A DNA stretch of 64,000 nucleotides, taken from the NCBI GenBank assembly GCA_014773175.1, contig VXCM01002865.1, positions 23,501-87,500 of the forward strand, written 5' to 3'. Positions 17,115 through 29,139 of this stretch are shown here, in pieces. A program made the translations under genes and the position numbers. The notes below the pieces were generated by a model. That model was given only the letters and a program-made list of their open reading frames with translations, was not told the origin of the DNA and did no database searches. Each line of letters starts with the position of its first letter. Positions within the stretch are counted from its first letter, which is position 1. The DNA comes from Lucifuga dentata (taxonomy: Eukaryota; Chordata; Actinopteri; Ophidiiformes; Bythitidae).

Positions 17115-18765
17115 CTGCCATGTAAAGGAAGCATCAACTCTGCACCACTCATGACAGAGCATACCCACTCCATCATTTGTACTAAGACACACGTGTGCAC
17201 ACAAACACAACCACATGCACTTCTTAAATACTATAGGATTGCAGGAAATAGCAGGAATTCATGACAACATTATGCGGTTTAATGACATAAAAGCAATTTC
17301 TTTTAGACATTTAGAGAGGCATTGATTTAGCTCTTTAGTAATTTTTGAGGCAGTTTTTTTGTTGTGTCACTGTTTTTAATTTGTATACTGTATTGTCATG
17401 CTTGTACAGTTATTGCAAAGGCACCAAGAATGGGATATGGATAATGAGCTATAGGAGGAGTGGAACGAAACAAAAGTAGGAATGAAGAGAAAGATTGCCA
17501 CTGCTCATCACCTACGGGTGCTTTACTTCAACAGCAGGGGGAAGCCCTGATTTCCTGAAGATGACAGGAAGCACAATAGCAGGGTGTTCTGTCAGCACAT
17601 CCTCCTCACAGAGCCAGGTTAATGATTCTGTAGCCACAACTGAGCTAGAGAGAGGGATGATGGAGGGAGGAACAGGGAGAGAGCAAAGAGAAACAGGCCT
17701 GCATTCAGCTATGCTAGGCCATCATTACAGCTGCATTAGGAATGATGGTGTGTTTTTGTCATTTTAATTACCTTTAATCTGATCTCTTCATACTCAGTCC
17801 GTTCGTTAATGAGGCAGAACAAAAGCTGCATGTCACACATGTTTAGCATGCATCTCTACACTATCAGTCATACAGCCAACATGGTACAGTAGCTACTGTG
17901 AGTTTTGCAGCAGGAAAATACTATTTTATTATCACATCTTATTCTTGCAATAGAAATTATGCATTTCAGTGGAAAATAACAAAATAATATATGAGGGAGA
18001 GGAACAACCTTTGTGAAACCCAAGTGATTAACATTACTGTTTACTGTATGTTATGGGAATGCATAGACAGTGTAAACCTTCAGGCATGCTCACATATTGT
18101 TCTGGTCTCCACTGTCCAAACCCTGAAATGGCATTTAAGCGGTAGCCAAAGGTGCACTTATCCCAAATTACTGATGAAGTAATGATATTGCTTGTGGTGA
18201 AAATTGACTATTTAAACCATATTATTATAGCATGTTGTACTTAAAGTTTGGCAAAACTAGAAACATCAGCATAAACAGCTGTAGCATTAGAAAGTGGGGG
18301 CTGGGCATACCCCCATCCCTTCTTCTCCATACCAGGAGCTGGTTAAAGTATTAACCCACTGCTGCTTAACAATATTGCTGACTGGTGTGTGGAAACAGGA
18401 GGGATCAAAGTTATCATGTAGAGGAGAAAGAAGCCTTTCAGTGAGGCCCATACAGCCTGTCCACTCCATCTTACCAGCCCATTCAGAACAACTAACCAGA
18501 GCAGCACTCGAGACACTCCCATCCTCCCACTTCTCACCTCCCTCATCCTACTCTCATTTTTCATTCCTCTTCCTTTATTTTCATACTTCCTCTTCCCGTT
18601 TTTTCCTCTACTCATCATTCCTTCAAGTACATAATATTAAAAAATTATTTCCACTGAGTCCATCAACTCACTGCCCAGATATGTCTGCATTTTTCGCTGC
18701 ACTCCTTCACTGCCTTCACTTGTCTATCCATATCCCTATCTGTCACCTGGCAGAGTAATCACATC
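17115..18765. other. gene-free stretch
   Basis: Mixed-composition sequence. A pyrimidine-rich zone (18520-18660) gives apparent open frames with low-complexity translations. No exon-like or repeat-bounded feature recognised. Confidence 0.4.
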
Positions 18766-18769
18766 CACA

Positions 18770-18990
18770 TTTGATAAGGCTGGTTAGAGGGGGTCATAAA
18801 AAGTTTATGCTTGTGATGCCAGAGTCTCATTTATTATCCCTGCTAATGTAGCAGTTGAGAAGGTNGGGACAGAAAGAGAGAGAAGTTGAGAGAGAGGGGG
18901 CCATTACTCCTGTGTAGGCTGTGTCGCTGGCTTTCAGCTCTACATAAGTCCTCTTTATGCTTTATGGCCTTTAATGAAGCCAGTACTCTC
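18770..18990. promoter_or_regulatory. candidate conserved non-coding element
   Basis: Two complex blocks (18770-18860 and 18905-18990) containing TTTATTATCC, CTTTATGGCC and TTTAATGAAG words flank a GA-rich patch and an N at 18865. Non-coding. Judged from composition only. Confidence 0.25.
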
Positions 18991-19029
18991 TGTATTTAAG
19001 TGTTTGAAGCCACTAAGAGTTCAAGATGC

Positions 19030-19140
19030 TTATAGCACAGGAGGTAGTTACCGTTCTCTAACCACAGGACTACTGGCTTAAGCCCTAATGTGTCTATTTC
19101 CCATACTTATGCATCATTACTAAATGGGAAAAGTGCATGT
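19030..19140. repeat. degenerate tRNA-derived SINE-like fragment
   Basis: GCACAGGAGGTAGTTACCG followed by a CTGGCTTAAGCCC segment resembles the A-box region and following body of tRNA-derived fish SINEs. The B box is decayed and no poly-A tail or duplication is seen. Confidence 0.3.
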
Positions 19141-19149
19141 AAGAAATAT

Positions 19150-22050
19150 AGCCCATAATGTTAATGCATGATCATATTTTTTTCTTTTTTTGGCAGGGGG
19201 AGGGGGGCTTTTACTGAGGTGGGACATTAAAAACTCAAAGATTAACAAAAAAATTTGATCAGAAATAATAACTGATAAAGAAGCAATAAGGGGACAAAAT
19301 TATGTAAATTGGACAGATATAAGAAAAACAACACAGATATTTGTTTCTCATTCAAGCTGTCCCATAGTTAACACTGTAACTGAAGTAGCCTGTTCACCGG
19401 TATTTAAGATGCTTTTAATAGTCAGTGAAGATGAATGATAAACGATGTGATCTTGATTTCAATTAAACAGCCTCTGTATCTAAGTCAAAGTATTCTGGAA
19501 CAGCAAAGAGGAGTAAGTTGTTTCTACTCTAAATGTTTCCATTAAGAAGCTTAGACATTTCTGGACATGTTTTCACATTGTGACCTTACATGGTTAAATG
19601 TGAGAACAGCTCTACTGGAGTATATTGAGTATGTTTCAAGCAGATTACACATGTTTAAATCTAGAAATGCTGTTTGTGCTTTCATATTATTGCTTTTCCA
19701 ACTGTGCTCCAATGTAATATACAATACATATGGAATATATGCTTTTATAAAAAAAATAAATAAAAAAAAGAGCATGATGGGATTGTGCAGATGGAATGGC
19801 AAGGGAGTAAGGGCATGTATGAGTGCGTTAGAGTTGGGGGGAGGCTACCTAGAGGCATGGATAGTGATAGATTGGCCTGGGAGAACTGTGATGCAGATCC
19901 ACTCATCAAGATTGATGTTCTGCCATTCTGCTTTAAGTGCAATTAAATTGGCCCCTGTGTTAAAAAGCCCAGCTGATAACGTGGCTGAGGCTGAGATTAC
20001 ACTACATTTCCCTTGCGTTTTCCTCCACCTGCATCCCTGCCACAGCCATCTGAGATTTACTTTACATTCTCAGCTTCTATTGGTCAGGACCCTTCCCGAC
20101 ATCCTGACCTGCTGGTAGGCCTTGATTTACAACTTCATGTGTAGTTCATGTTTTTCATACAGCCATACAAAGTAGTTTTTAAATCAATGCACCCTAAAAG
20201 TTTTTAATCACTTTCTGGCTGTTGCTTTACCACAGAATTGATCACTTGTACATTAGTACATGTTTAATGTGTAATAATGCACAGTGATTACGGAGAGGAA
20301 GGAAGTTTATTGTCTTCATGAGCATAACTCAACTCTGGCTGCTGAGCAGACCAGCTTGTCAATTTAGCCTTTGAGCCACACACTAAACTAAGGACAAGTG
20401 AGAAGATACACCAGTGTTTGTTTCAGGTCCACCCCACTGAATGCTGAACAGTCACTAGAAATGGTTGCAGTCTGTGTGTGAATGGTTTTGATCAAACTGT
20501 TTCTGTGTTCTGCACAACGCACAAGAAAATGACTTCCACTTGCACAGTAGCACACACTTGATCATGTGCTCAATTTTCTGCTAAATGGAAATATTTGTAA
20601 TAATTCAAATTGAATGTCGATCATAGTCCAATCCATCTCTCTTTCTGTCTCAGTCGCCATTCTGCTGCGGGCTTCGCCCACCTCTGTCAGTGTCAAGTTG
20701 TTAACCCCATGTCAACAGTGGCGCAGGACGTATTTGGGCCTGGTTGATGGATGGGTCTTGGTGGACTTGTCCCACGCAAACATATTCTCAGAGTCAGCTG
20801 AGAGAGGTGCAGCACGTGTATGTCAACCCCTCCACCCACACACATATGCACACATGTCCATCCATGATCAAGTCTGGCTGCATGGAGCCCTGCTTTGTCA
20901 CCTACTGACACCCAGTGTTGCTAGTTTAGACCCAAATGGGTGGAGCTCTGACCCCACTGTCACAGAACGAAGGAGAACAGATTCAAGATTTTTTTTTTTT
21001 CCAGCAAATGGTAAACTTGACCCATGTCCTTCACATCATTACATTTGCACGTGAGGGCTTGACATCCTGTTCCCTTAACCAACCAGTAAAATTAACTTTG
21101 TCAACTCACCCCAAGGGAAACATAATAATCAAGAGGAGGGCCATTACAAGTTAGCATGATTTATTTTTCTGAATACTCTTTAAATGACATTTAAATTTTC
21201 AAGCCACTAAAGTCATCCTCAAATTTTCATTTGTTGTCCTTAAATTTTAGGGAAATAATCCGTAGGTGAAAATCTTTAGTCACTTTTTAAGAAATTTTGC
21301 AAGGTTTATATGCAGAAGTGTTGTTACTTTTGTTGATGTTTTCCTCATTTGTAAGTTGGAATAAATACATACTCACTACAGGATAACCTCTGCACTGATA
21401 ACTTCATCAGACCCTTTGAATGAAAAATACTGTTTATTTGTCATGATGAGGACAAAAAAATTGTAAAATACAAATGAAACTAATTACCAATCAAGTTGAA
21501 TTTCTACAGAAACCACAGAACCTCTATAATGTAAATTTGTTCTTTAGTCATGGTCTCTCTAAGCCCCTTTATAATTTAGACATGATCATCTTTCTGTAAG
21601 ATTTTTTGTTTGTGTCCTATTGGTTTGATGTATCTCTTTCTTACAATCAAGACAGAGAAACAGCAGTAATATTACACCAGACTATGCGAGTGAACACATG
21701 GGTTGGGGCAAAGATGGCGTCAGCGTATGACTGATCACTCGTCAATATCATGAGTTCATCCAGGTCCATTACTCATCTGCATTGCATCCTGTCACTCCAC
21801 ACAGCTGCTCGCTCTCTCCTCCACTTCTCATTTTTCTCTTTCTCCCCAACTTTCTCTGTTCTTTTTATACTCCTCACCAAACACACCCGGCTTCTAAGGC
21901 ATTCCTATCATGGTTTATGGGGACTGGGAGTGTAAATAGGCTGAATAAATAGGAAAAGAGGAGAGCGTTCATTCTTAATATGTAGGCGGGTGAGTTTACT
22001 TACATGCCATGTGTTCTCTTTTTGCTTTTTGGAGGGGGGTTGTCATAATG
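19150..22050. other. gene-free stretch
   Basis: AT-rich sequence with A runs (19747) and T runs (20989). Complex sub-blocks at 19880-20060 and 20640-20950 could be regulatory, but I see no specific signal. Open frames here have no domain. Confidence 0.35.
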
Positions 22051-22059
22051 TGTTGTGTT

Positions 22060-22460
22060 GTCCACTCTGACTCAGTGGGTCAGATTAACAAGAAGTCCAG
22101 GTCCCCCTTTGCTGCTGTCCTCTCACAGGGCACAATGACAGGGGCGATCCATCACTTCTGTCCCTAACAGGGTGGGGGTCAGTGGGGGTGGAGGCTGTAA
22201 GGCCCGGTCTGGCTCTGGGCCTGGCGGTGAACAGGATGGGGCTGGTTAAACTTTAACCAGCTCTCTTCCTACACACTGAAGATCACATTCAGCCACTATT
22301 CTCTGCTGTGGGAGATTCTGGTGTTTCATCAAGCCAAGATCCATGACCCACTGCCCACTGGGACCCCTCTCTCACCCACTCAGGGCCTCGCGCCCACCTG
22401 CTTCCATATGGATCACTGCGGCAAAGCACCAAACATTTGGCTATAGCGTGGGAAGAAAGT
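22060..22460. promoter_or_regulatory. candidate conserved non-coding element
   Basis: GC-balanced, repeat-free block with GGTCAGATTAACAAG at 22080 and TTAAACTTTAACC at 22246. No reading frame. Judged from composition only. Confidence 0.25.
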
Positions 22461-22469
22461 GACTCTATG

Positions 22470-23700
22470 GTCTATTCTCCATCTTTACGCAGAGCAAGTG
22501 TCTATATTAACCTAGCCCCTTTGCACGCGCCATGCACCCCTCTGACAAACTAACCATGGATTCATATCCAAAACTCCTGACCATCTCGCCTCCATTTGTC
22601 TGTGCCACCATCATATCTAGTGTCAACACATTTTCACAGTGGATCAATAGCAGCAGCATTCTCTGTGATCATAGGGGGTTAGTCCTGGGGCACACCATGG
22701 TTACGGCATGAAAAATGATGGCTGGCCTTTTGATAGTCATTTAATACACAGTTGCACACTTTGATAGAATTTGGCAAAAGACTTACACTGGCGAGTTAAC
22801 AATGCGTACTGAAAATCATATTTCCACGGCGGCCCATTCAATCTTATCCCCCTGTTCCAGGAAAACTGCAGTGACAAATGGGATGTGAGCACATGCTGGG
22901 TGACTGCAGGTCGCACCAGGTGCAGAGGAGGTTGGAGGTGTTAACCCAATGTGTTCCTGTTCACTGGTCCAATCATCTCCATTGATTGACCCAATGATTG
23001 AGGGCGTCCTACCTTTCTTTATGAGAGAGAGGTGTAGGCATGTACAGAGGTGAAGTGATAAACCATAAAGAACAATGGTAACACAGAAAACACTGTTTAA
23101 GTGCATTTTTACACAATATATTTTACATGATATGTAACCCCTGCACATTAACAGATAATTGACAAGGATTTGAACTAAAGAATTATACATGTTAGGCTAG
23201 TTCTCAATCAATCATTTAGAACTCCATATTTGTGCATCACGTAAGAGCAGGAGTCACATGACAGCATGATTTAATTAAATCCGATAAGTAGACTTGGCCC
23301 TTCACAAACACTTAATAATGCAGTAATTTTGGCCGATTTGATATGGGGAGAGTGAAGGAGTGATGCTCTTAGCAGACAGGGTGAAGGTAACACTTTATGA
23401 AAGTTGTTGAGTAGGGTCATGGTAGAGTAGAAGGTTTGGAGAAAGAGGAATAAGGCATAAGGTGCTGCTGGCTGGTGGAGGGGAGAAATGAGAGAGAGGT
23501 GGGAGGTGGAGGAGGGGGTGTTGGGGAGCTGTCCATTTGTACAAACCTAAGAATCTGTCAAGTGTCAGGTTGAGTTGCCTGCTGCAGCGTTGAGGTGGTT
23601 TTGACAGCCAGGACTTTCTCTCCTTCATCCATGCTGCAAATGACATTACGGAAATTGTGTTTGTGGCGTTGCCTAGTCCAGGGGCCCCTGGGAAACTGAA
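22470..23700. other. gene-free stretch
   Basis: Complex single-copy-looking sequence. TTGATTGACCC and AATGATTGAGG at 22983-23004 are PBX-like words. GA-rich from 23470. No coding signal. Confidence 0.35.
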
Positions 23701-23752
23701 AGGGTTACAGGGGTCAGATAGATAGAGAGAAAGAAAAGGGGAGAGGGAGAGG

Positions 23753-23756
<4 letters not shown>

Positions 23757-23807
<51 letters not shown>
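23757..23807. repeat. (GA)n microsatellite
   Basis: About 25 GA units within a longer imperfect purine tract that starts near 23710. Confidence 0.95.
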
Positions 23808-23808
<1 letters not shown>

Positions 23809-23809
23809 C

Positions 23810-25585
23810 TAAAGAAAGAGAGATAGACATAATTTGTCATACAATTTAACTATAATATGAGAAAGCAGAAAACAACAACAATAATAGAGGTGTAACTAGT
23901 TTTCATTACCAATCAATTTAGATTTTTTTTTCTAATTAGTTGATTAAGTATTTAGTCAAAACACTTAGAAAAATAATAAGTTACCAGAGCCCAAAGTGAT
24001 TGCATGGTTTGCCCAAAAACCCAGATAACACAGTAATATTAAACTGAGAAAACAAAGCCAATCTTTGCATTTAGGAAACTACAACCAGCAATTATTTGGT
24101 TATCTTATCCAATTAGCTGACTAATCATTTAATTGACTAGTCAGTTTCAGTTCTAATTCCAAGTTAAATGTTCTGGTTCAAATTTGTTTTAACATCAAGT
24201 CACATGGCCTGGGAAATGGAGGGATTACTTCTCCCATCTTACATACAAGGTTGTGACTAACATTTGCTATCTCTCATCTCTTAGGGAATCCTCAGACCCC
24301 TAAATATTTCAGCAGTAGAAATGAACTGCTCTCTCTGGGGGACAATCCTTTGCCTGATTGCCCCAGTCTGGCGTTTATAGCCTGGGTAGGACTGGGTCGA
24401 CCAGGGCCAGGCTACGATCTCCACCATGCAGGTCTATACATCCTTACCTTCACTAACTAGGACCAGGGGAACAGCAGGACCAAAGCTTCTCCATAAAGCA
24501 CAATTATAAGCTACAGGCAGGATTTGGTGATCTTATATGTGTGTGATTTTCTCTTTTACAGCTCGCAGTCAATCTTTAATGAGCCATTGAATATTAACTG
24601 GATTTGTAGGAGCTGAATGTGAACTCCCATGAGTGTAAGCCAGAGGCCCAAGGTTTAGCAGACAGTGACAACAGAGCAAAGAAAGTGAACACGGAAGTGG
24701 GGGTGGGGTGCTTTACATGAGATTTATATGCAAAAAGTGGTTATAATCAATTACAATTACAATCATTCACCATGGGAAGGACAACCAAGGTAATTGTAGT
24801 CTCAATACCCCTTGGAAGACACGACGTTAACTGTATTACAATGGAGGAAAACACTGAGGTAGTGAAGATGGATGACTTAGAAATGTAAGGGGATAACAGA
24901 TGAAATGAGTTGAATCCCTGAAGTTTGAGATCACACTAATTTCTGATTAATAACAGCCAAAACCACAACAGAACACCTTATGTGTTCCCTGATGCAGGCC
25001 TGCAGGGCAGCCTGGGCCCTGCAGCAGGACAGGGGCATCTCCCTAGACCCTGACCCCCTGCCAGGAAATGTCTTGGTCACTGTGTTGCCTGCTACTGATT
25101 AATGGACATATGACTGTGATCAGAGGGACTGGACGTGGCTGAGGTCCTGATCTTTTTGTGTCTGAAAGCTACAGATGATTCTAGCGGGCTGAGACAGATT
25201 AGGCCTTGATGCTGATCCCTGCAGAGAGACCTCTGGGGTAGACGAGAAAACTAGGGGCCCTGGGATAATGGGACCCCTCACACACCTTTTAAAAGAGAAC
25301 ATGTTTATGGCTACTTAGAGGAAATTGATTTGATTGTGCCAAAAACGCATGTGTGAACACCCCTGGCACTTTTATTGGCTATTTGTCTTTTAAGTCACAG
25401 CTGGAGAAATTTATGCCCACGTTGGGGTTTAGGAGAGAGGGTGCTTGGCTGTGTGTGTTTGTGTGTTTACGAGTGTAAATATTAATACGTGCGCATACAT
25501 GCATGTATGCATGTGTCAGTGGCAAACATGTGCAGGTCATGATAAGTGATGCATTGAAGGTGCACTTTAACTGGGTGTCAATCAT
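23810..25585. other. gene-free stretch
   Basis: AT-rich to 24300, then GC-balanced complex sequence (24340-24480 and 24960-25280) without a credible exon. These sub-blocks may be regulatory. Confidence 0.35.
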
Positions 25586-25589
25586 TAAG

Positions 25590-25790
25590 TATCAGCCCTA
25601 ATGACTAAAAGCGCATAATGGAGGCACAGCGTGATGGCGAAAATAAAACAACAAGATTTGTTGGGACGCATTAATTCTCTGAATTGATGTCAACGGGCAG
25701 CTACTTTCCCCTGCTCATGTTTCTATGCTCATGCATCTCAACTCTATTTTGAACATGAATTCCACTTGTTCGGGATTTTATTGGGCATTC
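25590..25790. promoter_or_regulatory. candidate conserved non-coding element
   Basis: Repeat-free block rich in homeodomain and POU-like words: GCGCATAATGG at 25611, GCATTAATTC at 25668, CTCATGCATC at 25728. Even composition and no open frame of note. Confidence 0.33.
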
Positions 25791-25799
25791 TAAATAAAA

Positions 25800-26976
25800 T
25801 GGAATATTTTGTTTTTCCACTGGCAGGGGTTTTACTTTTCTTTTGTTTGTCATTATCTCCATCCATCACAAGTGTGGAATTGTGAATCTGTGAAGTATGG
25901 ACTGATAAAAATCATACCACACAATTATCAGACAGAGTTATTAGATATAATTAATTATTCTACTATTGTTTACAATTTAAATCAGTCTGGATAAACTCAT
26001 TTGCTAAATGCTTTGAGCCACGCAGAACTGAATTATGCATTTATGCCTTGGTAGGCCAGCAGATGCGTGTTCATCTGAACTTGTGAAATATTCAGTATAT
26101 AGAATAACATGATAGATTGATACAGATCTCTGTCCCAGAGCACATTATATTCTTTTGTAAGCAATGTCACATCAAAGTCGGAAGCTTGTGCGGAGAGAAA
26201 GGGGGTATGACAGGCCGCAAGAAGAAAGATGAAGGTGAAGAGTAAAATCACTAAGGAAGAAAAGGGAGGGAGACAGAACCCAAGGAGAGACAGAGACTGC
26301 TGCTGAAAACAATCTGATTTATGCAAACTGAAAAATCTTATCGATTGGTAATTGATTTATATACATGCATTCACGACTGTAATGGTAATGCACTGATGTA
26401 GGGCCCCAGCCACTTTCTAGTTTCTCTACATTGAGACAAATCAAATTCATCTGTCCATCCTTCCCCTCTCTCCTGCCATCCATCAGTTTTATTGCATCAC
26501 TGTTGACAAAACCCTTGTGTTTGCTGGCTGCATGTTTGTGTTAGTGCATTTGAGGATGCAGTGTGCATGAGTCCTGACCTGATCACATGTGACCTCCACT
26601 CACCTCTGCATAGGGCACCGAGATTTAACAGCATTGACGAGCGAGATGAAAAACATAAAGAGACACAAGAACCGGAACAAACAAAGCGATATAGACACAG
26701 CACTCACAAATGCACAAGTAAAAATGTTATTCAGTAAGCCTCTGTGATCTAATGGCTTTCAGTGATTTTATTATGGATCTATTTAGTTGCCATTTATTTA
26801 CATGCAATATTGATTCTATTATCCTGCTGGTAAAAAGGGTTCATAGAGGCCTGTGTTTATCTTAATGAGGGAGTGTGTAGGAGTGTGCATGCTTCCACGT
26901 GAGTGAGTGTGTGTGTGTCCGTGCATTGACGCCCAAATCTATTTAAGCCATAAAATACATGTGAATGTTTGTGCAT

Positions 26977-26980
<4 letters not shown>
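25800..26980. other. gene-free stretch
   Basis: AT-rich DNA without exon-like content. The minus-strand frame at 26033-26326 is an isolated ORF with no start-context or splice support. Confidence 0.35.

Positions 26981-26984
<4 letters not shown>

Positions 26985-27035
<51 letters not shown>
26985..27035. repeat. (GA)n microsatellite
   Basis: About 25 GA units. Confidence 0.95.
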
Positions 27036-27037
<2 letters not shown>

Positions 27038-27369
27038 ATTTTGCCAACCCCAGGGGGACATGGCTTCAGCTCCTCTCTCTCTTAGGTAATGGAAGCAATG
27101 TGTCCATAATCCCAGTGAATGACTAATAAAAGAGAGTAGCGCCTTGGGCCTGTTCCCTCAGCAATATTATGGCTGGGTATTAAACTGAGTGCCTGTGTAA
27201 TATTGTCAAGTCACTGTTTTCTCAAACACATTTGTACACACTTATTTATTTATTTTTCTTGCAGATCTCCATACTCACAAATGAAATCAAAAGCTTTTTA
27301 TGAGGAGGGGGGAGGGATTGTTCTCATTGGACTGAAAGCTGTTTAGAAAGTCTCAGATATGTGAATCAT

Positions 27370-27610
27370 CACATCACCAGAGCTGGTTCCATCATGACAC
27401 CTGAGGCGCTTGCGAACGTCACCTTAATGGAAACCAAACGCTGCTTGAATACTAATAAGCCATGACGCCATAACCCACAGCCCTTCACCCGATACCCCTG
27501 AACTCTCTTTAAATGCTCTTTAATGGCCGTGTTAGTGTTATACAAGACGCTCATTAGACACTTTAATTGGTTTGGGCAGTGTTGACAGCAGTGTTGATTG
27601 GCTGAGCCGG
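27370..27610. promoter_or_regulatory. candidate conserved non-coding element
   Basis: Complex block with ACTAATAAGCC at 27450, TCTTTAATGGCC at 27518, CTCATTAGAC and then CTTTAATTGG at 27561-27570, and TTGATTGGCTG at 27594. CTTTAATTGG, an NKX/homeodomain-type word, recurs exactly in the block at 33050-33335. Confidence 0.33.
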
Positions 27611-27619
27611 ACTACAGAG

Positions 27620-27995
27620 TTAGTGTGGTGGTTTCTTGGGGTCAGTGATGAGGGGGGTTGTTGGTGACTAATGTGGCTGCAGTGGCCCTATGGCCGGGCT
27701 AAGGAGCTGATTAGGTCGGGCCACAGGCGGGGGTCTCCTTGGGCAACATGAGGTCATACTCTTCAGATTCTTACCAGTGAGGTTCTGTGAAAGTAAATCT
27801 TGGCCAAAATGGATCAGTGTGCACTAATTAGAGAACATTTAAGTTTTTAAATGATTAGGCACCCGTTTTGTATTGATCATGCCATGTCAGCGCAGATGAT
27901 GTCACTTTTCCCGCATCTATTGTCATGGTGATTGGTGATTGGTGAGGTGAGATACTGATGCTTTCTAACATCAGTCTGTTTTTGTTTTGATTTAT
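27620..27995. other. gene-free stretch
   Basis: GC-balanced to AT-rich transition, with no gene or repeat structure recognised. GGTGATTGGTGATTGGTGAG at 27929 is a short direct repeat. Confidence 0.35.
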
Positions 27996-28000
27996 GGTTT

Positions 28001-28563
28001 AAAGAACGTCGATTGTACATGTTTGAGCCCAACATATGACATACATATAAACATTGTGTTACTGCCAATCAATTCTCAGAATATAGTACTTTGGCAATAA
28101 ATTTAAGATTTTTTTTCAGCCTTCCAGACTGCCATTGGTTTCAGTTCATTACAGTATGCTATTAAAATCAACTTATAGAGACTTTAAACACGCTTGAGAT
28201 ACATAATCCATTAAAGCGAACAAGATGTCTCTTAGGTTTGTTTTGCCAAAGTAACTTTATTTAACTGATCCAACACAGAGCATGGAAGACAATATACTTC
28301 TCTGTCAGGAAATATAGCCCAGGTGAAGATGGCTTTTACCAAGAAATTAAAATGACCGTCTCTTCTACAATCTTGCAAAAATGTTAGAAGGCGAAACATT
28401 GCATTCTAAGATAGGTTTATCACCTGAACATTTGATTTTGAAAGACTGGGGATTCAAAAAAATAACAGGAAAACTTTTATGTTTTGGAAATTGGTTGTTA
28501 TGTATGCAGGTTGTATACGTGTATATTGGGCTCAAACATGCACAATTGCTGGTATGGTCCTTT
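28001..28563. mobile_element. complete MITE-like element with long inverted ends
   Basis: The left arm (AAAGAAC... then CATGTTTGAGCCCAACATA) and right arm (ATTGGGCTCAAACATG ... GGTCCTTT) are imperfect inverted repeats of about 90 bp. The interior matches the element at 5749-6298 in opposite orientation, including CTTCCAGACTGCCATTGG and CACCTGAACATTTGATTTTG. There is no transposase ORF. This is the best preserved of four copies in the window. No target-site duplication could be fixed. Confidence 0.65.
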
Positions 28564-28589
28564 ATATACAAATGTGAATTTCGATATTT

Positions 28590-28690
28590 TCCGGTTGTAG
28601 TGTGTCCTGGTGGCCTACTGGTCTAACTACAATGTCCTTCAGTTCCAGCCAGAGACCTTCAATTCATGTCTTCCCCTCTAAGGCAAATTG
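28590..28690. repeat. degenerate tRNA-derived SINE-like fragment
   Basis: CCTGGTGGCCTACTGGTCTAA resembles a SINE A-box region. CCAGAGACC and CATGTCTTCCCCTCTAAGGC resemble the downstream body of common fish tRNA-SINEs. Decayed and without a tail. Confidence 0.4.
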
Positions 28691-28879
28691 CAAAAGAACA
28701 AAATCTTTTAAAAGGTTATAGATTCATCACACTAAATTAAATGTAACTACACATAATGTAAGATGAAGAGCAGATGGGTTTTGCTGTCCCATCATTGTCT
28801 GCGAGGCCCTACAGGGGCTGTCTGATATGCAATCCTCTTTTTACTATTCATCTTTGATCAAACTATAAAAGCAGTGAAT

Positions 28880-29060
28880 GGAGGAGTGGATTCCAGTCAT
28901 CCCTCCATCTCACTGCACTGTCCCAGCCTGGCCCTGTAATTATGATTGATATGGGCCTGGGACATATATTGCTTGGCCGGCCTATTCTGATTGTACTTCA
29001 TCACCAGGCATGGCTAAATGCTTTAAAAGCATTGATTTGCCTGAATTACAACATGGCACC
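28880..29060. promoter_or_regulatory. candidate conserved non-coding element
   Basis: Repeat-free block with TAATTATGATTGATATGG at 28938 and a short inverted repeat, ATGCTTTAAAAGCAT, at 29019. Non-coding. Regulatory role is inferred. Confidence 0.33.
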
Positions 29061-29085
29061 GGACCTCTCACCTGTCTTTGAGAGT

Positions 29086-29131
29086 GAGTGAGTGTGTGTG
29101 TGTGTGTGTGTGTGTNGAGAGAGAGAGAGAA
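29086..29131. repeat. compound (GT)n-N-(GA)n microsatellite
   Basis: GT units run into an N at 29116, then GA units. The GT/GA switch exactly at the N suggests collapsed or missing sequence. Confidence 0.9.
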
Positions 29132-29139
29132 CCCTAAAG

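Noticed and set aside
18294..18758. 154-codon plus-strand open frame
   Set aside because: The second half is a pyrimidine-rich low-complexity zone; there is no domain and a competing minus-strand frame exists.
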